A stretch of 64,000 nucleotides of DNA from Carettochelys insculpta (taxonomy: Eukaryota; Chordata; Testudines; Carettochelyidae): positions 18,822,001 through 18,886,000 of the forward strand of contig NC_134152.1 of NCBI RefSeq assembly GCF_033958435.1, written 5' to 3'. The notes below the pieces were generated by a model. It was not told the origin of the DNA, ran no database searches, and saw only the letters and a list, made by a program, of their open reading frames with translations. Position 1 is the first letter of the stretch. Every line of letters begins with the position of its first letter. Below are positions 12,601 to 27,600 of the stretch, one piece after another. Made by a program: the position numbers and the translations under genes.

Positions 12601-15600
12601 CTAGAACTTCTGTCTCGAGGGCCATTCTATTACAGTAATACAGCACTGAGGTAACAAAAGGAGTTTGTAACCATGGCAAGGTCTTTGCGACAAGGGCACA
12701 GGCTCCTGACTGGCCACAACTGGAAAAAGACTATTGACAGAACTACTACTGTCTGTAGCAGCAACAGCAGAAGTGAGGGAGAGCTAACATGCATATAATA
12801 TGCAAAAATAATATAGCTGCACCAAAGTACAGTCCTCTACTCTCCTAGTGGAATCCCCCAATGGGCCACACTCATTTTCATTTAATCTCTCTCAACTCCC
12901 TTCACTTCAGTGGAAGTTGAAGGCAAACCAAGGGAACTCCTCTGAAAAAGATTTTCAGCAACTTGGAAGAGCAAACCTTGGGAGCTCACAGGAACAGGCT
13001 CCTCCTTACATAAACAGAAATGTACCTATAGACTTTGGTGAAAAAGGCTGGTATCTTTAAACATCTTATATCACAAATGTTTATTTCAAATAACTAGGTC
13101 ACACAGTTCTTTTCCCATGCTGCTTTGCTTTCAGTGTATTTCTGCACAGACGGAACAACTTTATTATATATATATTAAATTTGCATTACCATCAGTAGGT
13201 GTTCCTAGTTTTAATTCCATTGATGCAGTGGATCCTAGGATCTCCATAATGTGTCCATTATTGTCATCAAGTTGATTTCCATGATCATCCACATGATCAG
13301 CAGGGGAAAAACTGGGTGAGCTAAAACGAGCTTCAAAAAGGCAAATTCATGTATCACTGATCACCCCTAAAAAGACATTAGTTAACTTTAGCATGATTGT
13401 TAGCGTACAGAGTTCAACTGGCTTACTTACTTTTCATGTCATTCTTTAGTACTACAATCCTCTTATGCCCATGTCCTTTGATCCAGACCACCTATTCATA
13501 AGAAAAAGTTCAGTGTAACAAGCACCATTTACACTGACATCAATACCTAATAGATACAACCCCCCCGCCCCCCCCCCCCAACTTCTCTCACACAGAGAAA
13601 ATGTCCAAAGGAAAGCAAGCTAACTCAAAATTAGACTGCTGATTTAACGGCCTTGCTCTGAACACTTTTTTTTTTTTAAATCAAGACACGCTGTCTGAAA
13701 CAAATTGACATAATACTGTGAACTACCCTCAAAGAAAAAAAACAAGATTAGTTTATTTGAAAAGCTTATGGCTGAAGATTTTTTAGATCCTAGAATGTAT
13801 AAACCAACCGCCTGGCATCTGAGATGCCACACTGGAATTAAATATGTGGAATTCCTATGCCTTTTAGATTTGCACTAAGGCTTCAAAGTTACATGGCTGC
13901 TGGGACATTGTCAGGTAAACTAGGCACAATACATCTGCAACTCAGCAACTAAAATACATTTTGTTTCTCAGGGGTGGGCAAGATCCAGCCCATGGCTGCT
14001 CCTGTGGCTGCTCCCTGTAGCTCTGCAGCTGGCTGCTCCCTGTAGCTCTGTGCTGCAGAGTAGGGAAAGCCTTGTATGCTGCCTCCGTGCCCTCCCGCCA
14101 GCAAAATCTCTCAGCTCCTATTGGCAGAAAACCAATAAGAAAGAGAAACTGGTCAAGGGGAGCTGAGAGATTCACACCCTATCCTGCACCTCAGTCCTCT
14201 ACCCTGAGGGACTTTCTGCACCCAACCTCCACCCCAGACCCTGCTATTCCCTCTATAGAAAAGTGTGGCACTTGACCATTTACCAAAATATTGGAGTGCA
14301 CCCCCAATCAAAAATTATTACCCATCCCTGCTCTTCAGCATATATAGGAAGAGTCAATTTTCATCTGGTGGATATTAGCAACATTTTTGGTCCATAAATA
14401 AGGGATGTTTTTATGGAGTTTTCACTGCACTTTTATTTATGTATGTATTCATTTGATTCCAACAATGAACACACTGAGTGATTATGGTTTTCTATTGATG
14501 AGTCCAGTTCAGTAAAATGGATGGTTTAAAATATGTAATATTTAGCATGAACTTCCTTGTGACTATAGCAACGGATCATACAGCATATGAAGCAGAATTC
14601 TGGTTGCATAATGTGTTTAAATTAAGCGTGCCAATCAGGAATCTGAATTTATGATTATGACTCAGTAATAGTTTTTCAGACCTGTGGAATTGCTCCCAAG
14701 AGCTCTTCTAAACTATGATATCCATATATTTTGGGCTGCAGCACTTCTCCCGTATACTTGGTATATGCTGTTGGGAACTCGTGTAGGAAGATTTGCTGAT
14801 AGTGGTAAGTGTGAAGCAAGGACCTCACATTCTTTGCAAACAAATAAAGGTTTGTAAGTTTCACACATTCCTCTGCCACATCATTGGTAAAAACCTGTGC
14901 AAAAGCAAAGAAATGTTACCATACTAATGTATGTGTCTGTTAGTCACAGTAATATCCTTCAAAAGCACAAGCAAGCACCACAGACTGAATTACAACTAAA
15001 GCCAAATAAGTATCAGTTTTAAATATAGTTCTAAACAAAAACAAGCAAATCAGTATTCCTAGTAGCTTCCATACCTCAACCAAGTAAGGCAGACTCTTCA
15101 GGAGCTCAGTTAAGGTCATAAATCCATATTCACATGGATTAAGGGGAGCACTGTGGACAGTTTCATAATGACTTTTAAGCTGGTCAACAGAAAGAAAAGT
15201 GGTTTCATCCCAAGACATCATCAATACCAGTAGTTGTGCAGTCAGAGTACGCAGAGACTTTCTATTTATCAGCTGTATCTGTTTACCAGATTCTGTCTCA
15301 GCAACCTGAAAAATGTTCATATTAAAAGAGAGAAGAAAAATGAATGACACTGGGTTCTACAAAATGGGTATTGTTTGTATCTAAAAAACACCCAACAAAA
15401 CATTTTCCAGTCGATAATCTAAATGTAAAAGAAAAAAGACTGCTATACACAGATGTTTATACTCTCTGGTGCCCCACTGGACAAAACTGTTTACAGGTCC
15501 ATGTATTTTCCCGCCGCCCATCAGAAAAAGTACCAGTTTTCGAAGTAAAACATTAAGGAAATTCAAAAGGAAGGGGAACCCCAATGAAAATAAAAATTGA

Positions 15601-18600
15601 ACTTGCAATCTTGACATTTTAGAAAAGATAAGACAAAAGGATTATCCTTGGTCCTACAAACCCATGAAATCCTGGCTTTTGAAGACCATACTAAAAATGT
15701 TTACCTTTACAACATGACAAAGTTTTTGCGTTAAAGCTAGAACTGAGCTGACATCATAGTCATGAAGGCGCAATGTGTAACCAAACGTTTTATTGTACTC
15801 TGTAAGTAAATCAGCCATCATGACGCAGTTGTCTTTCTGGGAGCGCAGGAGTTTAACAAACTGGGCTGCTAAAGCTTTGACCCGTTCCACCTCTGTCAGT
15901 GTCAGAATTTTTTCCTCTCCACATTCTAATACCTGGGGGTGGGGATGGAAACAAAAGTCAAGTTATGCTTTCTTAATGAAGCTATTTACGTAACCTGACC
16001 AGAAAATCCAGTTTGCAAGTAACATTCAGTAAAGGCTATTAGATATTTATAGAAGTGTGTTTTACATAAGAATTCAGTTACTTTGCAGAAGGCATCCACA
16101 TGAAAGCAAGCAGAAATAACAGATGTTCCTCAAGAGAGAATCAAGTAAGTCTTGCTTAAGCTATTGAATTTGGTCTCTGTCTAAACTGATTCAGAAAAAA
16201 GGATATATGATTTGTTGTCAATTAGTTTTTTAAAATTCAATTTCAAATCATTCCAGCTTACAACTTAAATCTAAAAAAATACCCTTTAACCTGATAGCAC
16301 CCCTTTAAGAAAACTTTTTATGGTCTATGAAAAATAGTAAATATAACTAACCAAGTACAATCACAAAAGTTAGAAGTGCAGGCAGATATGTAATTCACAA
16401 CTCCTAGTCAAGTTAATCTACCTGGAAATAGATCCTGATGATATAAAGAATACCACGTATACAGGTGTGATCTGAAAAATGCTGAACTATACTCGAATTT
16501 CTAGAACTTACTTGCAAGACATCTGGTATTGCTTCAAATAGTTCAAGTAGTTTGGTAAACCCATAATAAGCAAGTTTGCACTGACGACCGAAGTGGTGGT
16601 GGTAAGAAGGAATAAATTTATTAAAGGGCATTCGGAAATGGGGTTGATGACGCACCAAGTCAACTACCTCCTTGGAGAATTGCTTTGTCCTTTCAATTTC
16701 TTCCTGGGTACGTTCTAAAAGTGAAAGACATTAAAACGAAGGGAACAGTTATGAAATAGCTTACAAATCAAGAAAAGGTATACAAAGAAAATACAGGGCT
16801 TCAAAATCAGTTTATTTTTAAGATTTGTATCAGCCACAAAAATTAATCTCTTTTTTCTTTGTGGTTGGAAAGTGTGCCAATACAGCAGAAGGTCTCTGTC
16901 ATCTTTAATTATTTCATAAGCTAAATACGTGATCACGTAGCAATCACTGTACAGTGTTTATTCAGCAAGTTTTTTTTAAAATTACCTCATACTTCAACTT
17001 CTCCCCATTTAGTCATCTTGCACAAAAGGTTTGACTACCCTCAGTATTACTTAGTAAAAGGAATACAAAATGTAACACTAGTAGCATAACATTCCATTTA
17101 ATCCATTACAGAAATTTTGCTTTTTAAAAGGCTAGGAATATACATAGTTACCTCTCAGTCATGGGATTATGATAATATAATGGCATAATTTGGGTGGTTT
17201 TCTTCTGTACATGTCGCAAATGAGATGGTCATCTTAAATTTTACATTTGTATTACAACTTGCTTTACCCAATGAGTTAATTTGAAACTATGTGAGAACAC
17301 AAAATATACTGGCAATAGGGAAGGCAGAATATCATTTTATAAATTAATAAATTATTATTTTAACAGATCAAAATGAATACTGACATACCTCTTTTGGGGA
17401 TACAAATGACCATTTCATTGTCTTGCTGAGACAGACAGATTGTTGTTTCTGGAATTTCTGATATTATATCTGCCAACTCACACACTCCATAGTCAGTAAC
17501 ATCCCAATCTTTAGAGAAACACCTGAACAATTTAAGAACAAAATTGTAAAGCAATTCCAGAGAGTTTATGTATTCTATATATGGCAATTAAACGTGAAAA
17601 AGTTAGCTGCATAAACAAACTATTGGGTGCTTCAGACCGACTTGAATAATTCAAAAAAAAAAAAAAAAAAAAAAAAAAGCATTAAGAACATTATTGCACT
17701 ACACCAGAACTTTATATAATAGTTTAGAATAAAAACAGATCAACCTTCTACAAGACCATCTAAAAACAAGCAAACATGGCATATTTCTCATTTATAACTT
17801 CATGTCCTATGATCTCATGACCTCCTGACTTCACAGTAGGGAAAACAACATGCTGAGATTGATTTCAGAAAGATTCTGCCAACTAAGGCTTCAGTTACAC
17901 TATGAGATACATTTGACTGTTAATGAAATCAATTATTTAACCTCAATATTATGAATTTGAATTAAGTGTCTTGAAATTCGACCCATCTTTCTTCTGTGTT
18001 GAGTCTCCGTGTCCCCAAGGCCCTGTGCAAGTTTGACAGTGTGAGTAGTGCATGGTGGGTACCTATCCCACAGTGCTTTAGCCCACGTTACTTGTGGTGT
18101 TTCATGTTTGAATCCCAGAATACTAAGCACTGTCCCAGAAGTCAGCGCACCAGTAACCACGCGACAACGAACTGGAGATCACGCCATCTCCTGTGCGCTG
18201 GAATGCTGCAGCATGGATCCCCAAATGCTTAAACTCATAGCACACATTGTTTTGGCAACCACACTGGCTGTCACGCAATTTTGCCTTCAATTACAAAGCT
18301 CAGATGGTTCAGTATCATAATGGTGCTGCTGCTGCTGCTGCCACAGTTTGGAAGAGCAAATCTCCCAACTGCAGTCCAAGACTAATTCTTGACACCTCCT
18401 CCCCTGGCTCCTTCTGCCCTTCTACACTCTGATTTGCTCACCTTGATCATTTTTTTCTGATTTGTCCTCGTTGATTACTGTTTTTGGTTCTCTGTGCCTT
18501 AAATATTGAGTCTGTTCTGGTATGGCTATAGTCTAAAGAAGTGGGTCTATCCCACGAAAGCTCACCTAACAAATTATTAGAGGGGTAGCCGTGTTAGTCT

Positions 18601-21600
18601 GGATCTGTAGAGCAACGAAGGGTCCTGTGGCACCTTATAGACTAACAGAAAAGTTTAGAGCATGAGCTTTCGTGAGTTAACTCACTTCTTCAGATGCTGA
18701 AGAAGTGCATCTGAAGAAGTGAGTTAACTCACGAAAGCTCATGCTCTAAACTTTTTTGTTAGTCTATAAGGTGCCACAGGACCCTTCGTTGCCCTAACAA
18801 ATTATTGTTAGTCTTTAAAGTGCTACTTGACTGCTTTTTTGTTTTAATTTAGTGTCATGTGTCTGTATTAGAATTCTGGCAGCCAACTCCCTCTTAGACT
18901 ACACTTAAAAAAAAAGTTGCATGCAAATGTGGACAACAGATGCCCAATGTTTCATTAAAGACAAAAAACAAACTTACCAGTGATAAGCCTGTAAGAATTC
19001 TCTCACAATAACTTGTTTACTGGCCTGGGATTTGAGAAGTTTCAGTAAGTCCTGAGTGAAACGTTTTACTTGGGCCCTGTATGTTAGGGTTAACAAGCGT
19101 TTAGAGCCCATGCCAAGAATCTAGAACATAAGCAACAAATCTCTTGTCAGCATAAAAGCCAAGCAGTGACTTCTCAGCATTGATCACTTATGATCTCTTG
19201 CAGCCCCTTCCCCAAGTAAATTACGTTAAGTGCTATTTAAAAATAAATAGCAGCAGACTGTCATAAGAGATTCTTAATGCACGACTGAGAGGCTACCTTT
19301 CTGAATATCTCTTCCATAACAAAACATGGTTCATTAGGAAAGGACAACCACATTCTCCAAGAGAACTGCAACACCTCCTGTACAAGTGATTTAGTGGTGG
19401 TTGTTGTAAGATCATAACAGTATGCTTCCCCTAACACCAGGGAATGTTAACAAACCTATGGTGCTAAAAAAACTACCTGTGTCCAAATCACTTAAATAGT
19501 ATTACTTCAACTAAACAAAAAAAAAAAAAAACAAAACAAAAAAATCAAGACTACTCAATTTCAGCCTCTCACAACTAGTAATACTGATGTACTGGTCCAT
19601 CTAAATGCCGGTGAGTGTTATCCCATGGCTGAAAAAAATACCACTAGCATGAAGATAAAGAGGAGATTTCAAGAGTAACAACATAGGCCCAAGGTGTTCA
19701 AACATGAGACTACCACTATATATTTAGCTTAGTAAAGAGATTTAGCTGTTGGCCATAGTGTGCCATTCACATCCATGGGAACTGCAGGAAGAGGTGTAGG
19801 TTGGACGACTGCTTCCCACAGCTACCATACTTTTGAACAGGTAAACAATGTGTCAGGCGGCTCACGAGGTACTAGCCCTCATGAATGGCATCCGCTCATC
19901 AACAACCCCTGGACTAGATCGTAATTTCTCCATGTGGTCTTGGAATCTATGAAAGTTAGATTTAGGAGAACTTTGCATAGATTTATAAGTTCTGAAGACA
20001 CAGTAATAGCTGTCTGGTTATCACCCCCTACATGAAACAACTGAATCCTAGGTACAGCCCTCTGCCTCATAAAACATGACAAGATAGTTGATAAAAACAT
20101 TCTGTACCAAAAACTGCTACATTTGTGAACTCAGCTGATTCAAGCTGTGAATATCCAGGCGATGAAAATAAAAAATGTGACACTGAACTCACTTGCAATA
20201 CATGAGGCACTGCTTCCAGTAACTCCATTAATTTGGAATACCCATAGTCAGACACACGGCACTGCTTCGCAAAGTGATGATGATATGTTGGGATGAATTT
20301 ACTGACAGGCATGATACAAGATGGCTGGCTTTTCAGTAAATCTATCACTTCTCTGCTGAACTGAATAAGCTGTGGGTTACCTACGGGACTCTTCGAACGT
20401 AAAAGCCAAGGATCTAGAAGGAGAATGTTTTGTTTTAAGAACAATGTATTCATTTTAAACAGACATGATATATGTTACTAAGAGTTTATGATTACATTCC
20501 TCCATGAGGCAATATTTAAATAATTGGAGGTTTGTTAATACACTAAAAACTCAATGTCAAAACCAAATTTTCTATCAAAATTTTTGACAAAAGATCAATT
20601 TATTGTACATAACTATCAGGAGCAACCTTCCCTCCCCAACAACAGAACTTTTCTTCAATTATAGACATTATAATAAAGATTTATTTCTTAAAGTTACAAA
20701 GACTGAATAAAAAGGATATTAGTGCTAAAAAAACCTAACAATTCAGTGTGAAAAAGACCGTCCTTTACTGCTGGCTGAGCAGTTGCAGAGAAAAAGCCAG
20801 ATAAAAAGTAATAAATACCGGTAGTTGGAGGTGGTGGTTTGTTGTGTATCCACTTAACAACTTTAATGCCATTTTGGGCAGTGGCAATATTAATTCCAGG
20901 AATACAGGTGATCAGATGCTCTAAGGGAACACCTCCCTGGCCTTCCTGCACAATTTCTAAATCACTGAATTCTGCTGCATAACAATCAGGAAAGCTTTAA
21001 AAACAAAAGGTGGGAATAGAAAAATTCTGATTACTAAAATACTATAAAACATACCATTAACCAATAATCCCAAACAACAATATAAAGGGGACACGGACAC
21101 CCACAACACCAAACTTTAAAACATTCTATTAACAAAATTGTCCTATGAACATTTCATAACCAAGCCACTGCTTAGATTTTAATGGCTTTTTAAAAAAAGC
21201 TTATTTGAAACTTTTTTGAAACCCACAATATAAACAGTTTTTGTTTACCTGCTCCCAGAATTTTTAATATAAGAAACTAAAGTACCCAAAACTCAGTTCC
21301 TAAGCACTTCAATTTGCTCATAAAAAAGTTTGATTAGAAAAAAGAGATGAGACAATCCTTCCCATATTTATTCACACACAGTAAAATCTGGTTTACCTTA
21401 GTAAAGGCACAGTGCCCTCATGGGTCTGCAGTAGACTGTGCACTTGCGGTGCAAATGTCTTCAAAGACAAAATCACAAAAGGAATTTTGTAGGAGTCTGG
21501 ATCAAATTCATGTTCACTGTAATGAGGAGAGAAGTTTAGGGTCTTAACTACATTTACATCCTGCTTGAATTGAAGAAAGATGTGCATAGAGATACTAAAC

Positions 21601-24600
21601 TGGTGCCACTTGGAGATAAGGTTGAGAAAAAGCTAGAGAGCAGGGATCTTCATGCATTTTGCAGTATTTACTATACTACTCTCATGGACTACCTCTCTTC
21701 CCATTCATACAACATTTATATGACAACTACAGTAGCTGCTTAAATGGAGAACTAACATTAGGTCCTCTAGAGGGAATTCTGGGACACTGTGCACATGGAG
21801 AATTCACGTCCCCTGCAGTTTTTTTTTTTTTTTTTTAAATTTTCCTCTGCATAAAATGTCTTTTGCTGGTGAGGTGTTCCAGTTATGCCTTTTGCCCACC
21901 AGGGATTGCTGTGACACTGGAACAGAAGGCAAAGCCAGCTCCCTGGCCACAGCAGTAACCAGTTAACAGGGAAGAGAAGAAGATGCATTCCCTCTCAGGG
22001 TATGTCTATACTTACAGCAGGTTGGCTGTACTGCAATCAATCCGCTGGAGTTTGATTTTGCCGCATCAGTGAAGACGCAGCAAAAATCAAATCTCTCTGG
22101 GCTCGGCCGTCAACCCTGATATTCCGTGGTGCCTTGTGGAGTAAGGGATGTCAGCGTGAGCCCAAAGAGCCCTCATCTACACAAGGAAACAAAGTCGATC
22201 CTGATACCTCGATTCTAGCGATGCTAATGGCGTGGCTAGAATGGTGTATCTGGGATCGACTGATGCCTAGCATACACCAGGCCTCACTGACTTGTCTGTA
22301 GGGCATGGCATACTGAGGAACAGACATGAGGGGCACATGGGACTCCTGGGGAGTCTCACAGACTGGTTTCAGGAAGGCTAGTGGGGGTACAGACTAGGGA
22401 AGGAGATGAATGGGAATGAGATGTAGGGACATACTGGGATGGGATGCATGAAGATGTGAAGAGGGTTCACATGGAGACAGGGCAGATGTGCCTGACTGAA
22501 CAAGAGATGCTAGGGATTAGCCAATCTCCCATTCCTCCCCACACCCCCCCCAAAAAAAAAAAAAGCCAAAGAGCATCCTTTTCCAATTTCTCCCATCGAC
22601 ACCCAACAGCCTTTCAAGGTTCCTTCCCCACAATTACCTCCCTCTCCCTCTGCTCTGTTGTTACTCCTGACTCTCTTAAACCTTTGAACTGCTTCTGAAG
22701 AGTTTGGGAAAGACATCTCTGTACTGTATCTTAAATGAATTATTACTCAAAAGTTATTAATATGCCAAGTCAGCAATCTAGTGGTAAAAACATTTCCATT
22801 TTTTTGTTGCCTGTAAGAATACAGACAAGCTTGTTGACAGGTATTTTCAAATAAGCTGCCAAAATAATTGAAAGTGGTGTGATTATATAGTGTTATTTTG
22901 ACAAAAGATGCAGAAGTTGCAAATTTTAAAACTCTATGGCAACATTTAAGATTTTTGTCACAGAATTACCCCAGGAGTAGCAAAGAAGACATTTCATATA
23001 TTTTTATTGTAGTTGTAATATGACTTAGTAGCTGAATATGAATCAGGAGAGCCACCATTGTGTAACCGGTTGGCTATCTGCACACTATCAGGGAGAGCTC
23101 TGTTGCCATCTTTGCTTGACACCTAATCCTATAATTTGCACAATCACAACAGTTAGATTAATTTTTATATCAAAGTAAAGTTTTCAAGTTATGATGGACT
23201 GCCAGCTGACTAAAGGTAGCTGGAGGCTAAATTAAGTGGAATTATAGAAAGACATCACAATTATAGTCACAGTGAAAAAATAACGCAATTTTTATCACCA
23301 CTAGCAATCATCATTTCCCTCTAACCAACTTGAGACTTGCATTTCAAATCTCAATATAACAAACATTTCATCCTCAGTAATTTAGGCAGCAATACAGAAA
23401 CACCACATCCTCAAACCGAGGACCCCACTGATTCAGGATACAGTAAAAGCTGTTACTGATCCTGTACCAACTGGAAAACCCTATAAATCAGTATAGCTAA
23501 TCTTCATAGCAAGTCCAGTTTATAGTCTAGTCGACACAGTGCTGACAGGCCCCTAACTTGGCTCCACAGAAGCAACAAGATGTCCCTCCCCGCCCCCCCC
23601 AGCACTCATAGGTGGAGGAATGGCCCTAAGGGGTTCAGAGTGCTGGAGCAGGTTTGTGGCTGCGGTTTTGGATGCAGGATGAGGTGTGGTCTGCAGGCTC
23701 TGGGGAGCCTGGGGAAGGGAGAAGCTTGGGTGTGGAAGGGAGGTCAGGGCAGGGGCTTGGGTCACAAGAGAGGGCTCTGGATGCAAAATCCATGAGGTGC
23801 TAACCTTGTGCAGCACCACACAAGTGGAGACCTAGCCTGGCTGTTTCTAGGTGGAGGCATGGCAGGCAAAAATAGAGCACTGCCCCTAGAGGTCCCATCA
23901 GCCGCCTAGCCATGCCTCCACCAGCATGGACTACAACAGGCCTTGTCACCTCTGGCCTTCCCCTTGACTGAGACTCCCTCTTTAAACCTTCCTCTGAAAC
24001 CCCAGCTCTCATGCATCTGACAAAGCAGGTCTTTGTCCATGAAAGCTTATTCTCCAAAATAGCTGTTAGTCTATAAGGTACCACAGGACTTGTTACATTT
24101 CACAAGAAGGTTCACTTTTTAAAAAAGTTACAAAATTTAGTTTAAGGAAAAAAGTCAAATGTGATAAACGATCTTTTTTCTATTCGGAAACCCAACCTCC
24201 CTCCCCCCACAAAAAAACCCCAACAACAACAAAACATCCTTCTTCATACACAGCATACCTAAAGTCTTTACTCAGACAATGCTGCTTACAAATGGGCTCA
24301 TGGTATTCCAGTTCTTCAAATATTATAGGGCTGCAATTTGCCGATGAGCCATCATGAGACTGTGAAGATCCTAAAGGACTCTGCCGGGCTTGACTGCTGG
24401 GCAAGAGACAGACCAAGCGTCCATTTCCTTGGTCACGGATTGCAACAGTATCGGTTAATTTATATAGATCTGATGCTATTAACTTGTGTCCAAACCTCAA
24501 ACGAAAACAAATTAAGTGCACTTTATTCATAAAAATAAATATTCAACATGCAAAACTAGAACAAATGTTCCATTACAGAATACAGTAATGAACCACAGTG

Positions 24601-27600
24601 TAAGAAATAATTCAAAAGGAGGTTATAAAATATTCAAAATTAACCAATATGCTAATTTCATACCCAAATCTTTCCATTATGCAGCATTTCCCAAACGGCG
24701 TTCTGTGGAACCCTAGTGTTCTGCACAATGTAAATAGGTGTTCTGTGAAAAATTTCAGTGCTAGTGACATTCTCCTTCTAAAATACTAAATAAATACTCA
24801 GGTATTTGAATAGTATTTAAATTGTAGGCATATTTTTATAACATTCATAATAGTATAGTGATTATTATGCAACTCATGCAAAAACACTCTTTCCATTAAA
24901 AAAACTGTTAAATGCTTTTATTTTCCAGTAGTTTTCTGTAAAAATAACAAATATATGAAAACAAAATTAAAAAATATTTTTCCATACCTAATTTGTTTTG
25001 CATTTCTTTTCCATAAAAATGTTCAAGCTTTAAGGAAGATAGTCCCTTCATGAACAAAGTTGTCCTTTCTAAAAACTCTTTCAAAGTCAACTTTTGGGCA
25101 TTATCTGAAGAAATTTCTCAGTATGAAATAACGTACCCCCAGACCAGCATGTACGTGTTCTGTCAATACATTCCAAGACCAAAAGTGTTCTGTGGCCAAA
25201 TTAGTTCAGGAAACACTGCTTACAGAAAGCAAACTAAAGATACTTTTAAAACTAGTTACAGAAGACCACTTAAAATATTTATACAATATACTACTTATCC
25301 GGAGGCTGTTACACCAGCAAAATGTTATTTTATGCTTCCATTGTAATTTCCTGTGCAAGGACAGGAATTGTGGTATTCAGAAAAAAAGAATAATTTAAAC
25401 CAAGCACACTTTAGAACTTACTTCTTCTCATAGATTTCTGTGAACTTGAATATAGGGAGACAACAAGCAGGAGCATCCTGAAGAATGGACATTGCTTCTG
25501 AGCTGCAAATGTATTGTAAAATGTTAGAAAAGTAAGCTCTATTTATATTTAAATTCGCTCTTGTAGCATTGAAATCTTCATTTATTTAACTTATAGGCAA
25601 AGGGAATTTTTTATTCCTAAATTACACCAGTTTAGTTCTGAAGTAAACAGCATTTTAATAGTATAAGTGAAAGGATGCCTTTAGTTTAAACCTTCACATA
25701 CAAAAATGAATATTGAACAGCGGCACTCTTCAAACTAATATGATGACAAATCAAGAAAAAATATTTAAGTGAACAGAGTCCACTGGCTTTCTTGACAGCT
25801 GAAAATGATGGAACACAAGTTAAAGGCAGGAATTAGGATCATAGAATCATAGAACAACAGAGCTAGAAGAGACCTAAAAAGAGCCATTGAGTCCAGCCCC
25901 CTGCTCTAAGCAGGACCAAGCCCATCAGATCAGCCCTGCCAGGTCTTTGTTGAGGCGAGACAAACACCTCCAGGGATGGAGACTCCACTACTTCCCTATG
26001 TAGACCATTCCAATTCTTCACCACCCTCCTAGTGAAAAAGTTTTTCCTAATGTTCAACCTGGACCTTTCCAACCACAACTTGAGACCATTGTTCCGTGTT
26101 CTGCCATCTGTGACCACTGTGAACAGCCCTTTTGCAGCCTCCCTTCAGTAAGTTGAAGGCTGTTATCAAGTCCCCCCTCAGTCTTCTCTTCTGCAGACTA
26201 AATAGTCCCAATTCCCTCAACCTTTCTTCATAAGTCATATGCTCCACTCCGCTAATTATTTTGGTCGCCCTTCGCTGGACCCTCTCCAGTGTTATCCACA
26301 TCTTTCCTATAAATGGGGGCCCACAACTGGACACACTACTCCAGATGCAGCCTCACCAAAGCTGTATAAAGAGGAATAATCACTTCTCTGGATCTACTGG
26401 CAACATTCCGCTTGATGCAACCTAATACGCCATTAGCTTTCTTGGCTACAACGGCACACTGTTGACTCATGTCCAGCTTCTCATCCACTACAACTCCCAG
26501 GTCCTTTTCTGCAAAACTACTACTGAGCCAGTCGGACCCCAGCCTGTAACAATGCTTGGGATTCTTCTGGCCCAAGTGCAGGACTCTGCACTTGCCCTTG
26601 TTGAACCTCATCAGATTTCTTGCAGCCTAGTCTTCCAATTTGTCTCAGTCACTCTGGACCCTGTCCCTACCCTCCAGTGTATCTACCTCTCCCCCTAGCT
26701 TAGTGTCATCCGCAAACTTGCTGAGGGTGCAATCCAATCTCTCATCCAGGTCACTGATAAAGATGTTGACCAGAACAGGACCCAGAACCGAACTTTGGGG
26801 CACTCCACTAGAAACCGACTGCCCTCCCGACATTGAGCTGTTGATCACTACCCTCTGGGCCCGACCTTCTAGCCAGCTTTCTATCCATCTTACCATCCAT
26901 TTATCCAATCCACATTCCTTTAACTTGCTGACAAGAATATTGTGGGAGACCGTATCAAAAGCTTTGCTTAAGTCCAGATAAATTACATCCAGTGATTTTC
27001 CCCTATCCACAGAGCCAGTTATCTCAACGTAGAAACTAATCAGATTGGTCAGGCGTGACTTGACCTTCGTAAATCCATGCTGACTATTCCTGAGCACTCT
27101 CCCCTCCTCCAAGTGCCTCAAAATGACTTCCTTGAGGAGCCCTTCCATGATTTTTCTAGGGACTGATGTAAGACTGACCGGCCTACAGTTCCCTGGATCA
27201 TCCTTCTTCCCTTTTTTAAAGATGGGCACTACATTTGCCTTTTTCCAAATCATCAGGGATCTCTCCCCATCGCCACGACTTTTCAGAGATAATGGCCAAG
27301 GGCTCATCAACAACATATACCAACTCCCTCAGAACCCTAGGATGAATTAGGTCCGGGCCCATCGATTTATGTACATTTAGCCTTTTTAGATAGCTCCTAA
27401 CCTGTTCTTTCCCCACCAAAGGCTGTCCATCTTCATCCCACAATACATCACTTATCGCATTAGTCCGGGAGCTGTCTTTGTCCGTGAAGACAGAGGCAAA
27501 GAAAGCATTAAGTACTTCAGCTTTCCCAACATCACCTGTCACTGGGTTACCTCCCTTACCCAGTAGGGGCCCCACGCCCTCTCTGATCACCTTCTTCTTG

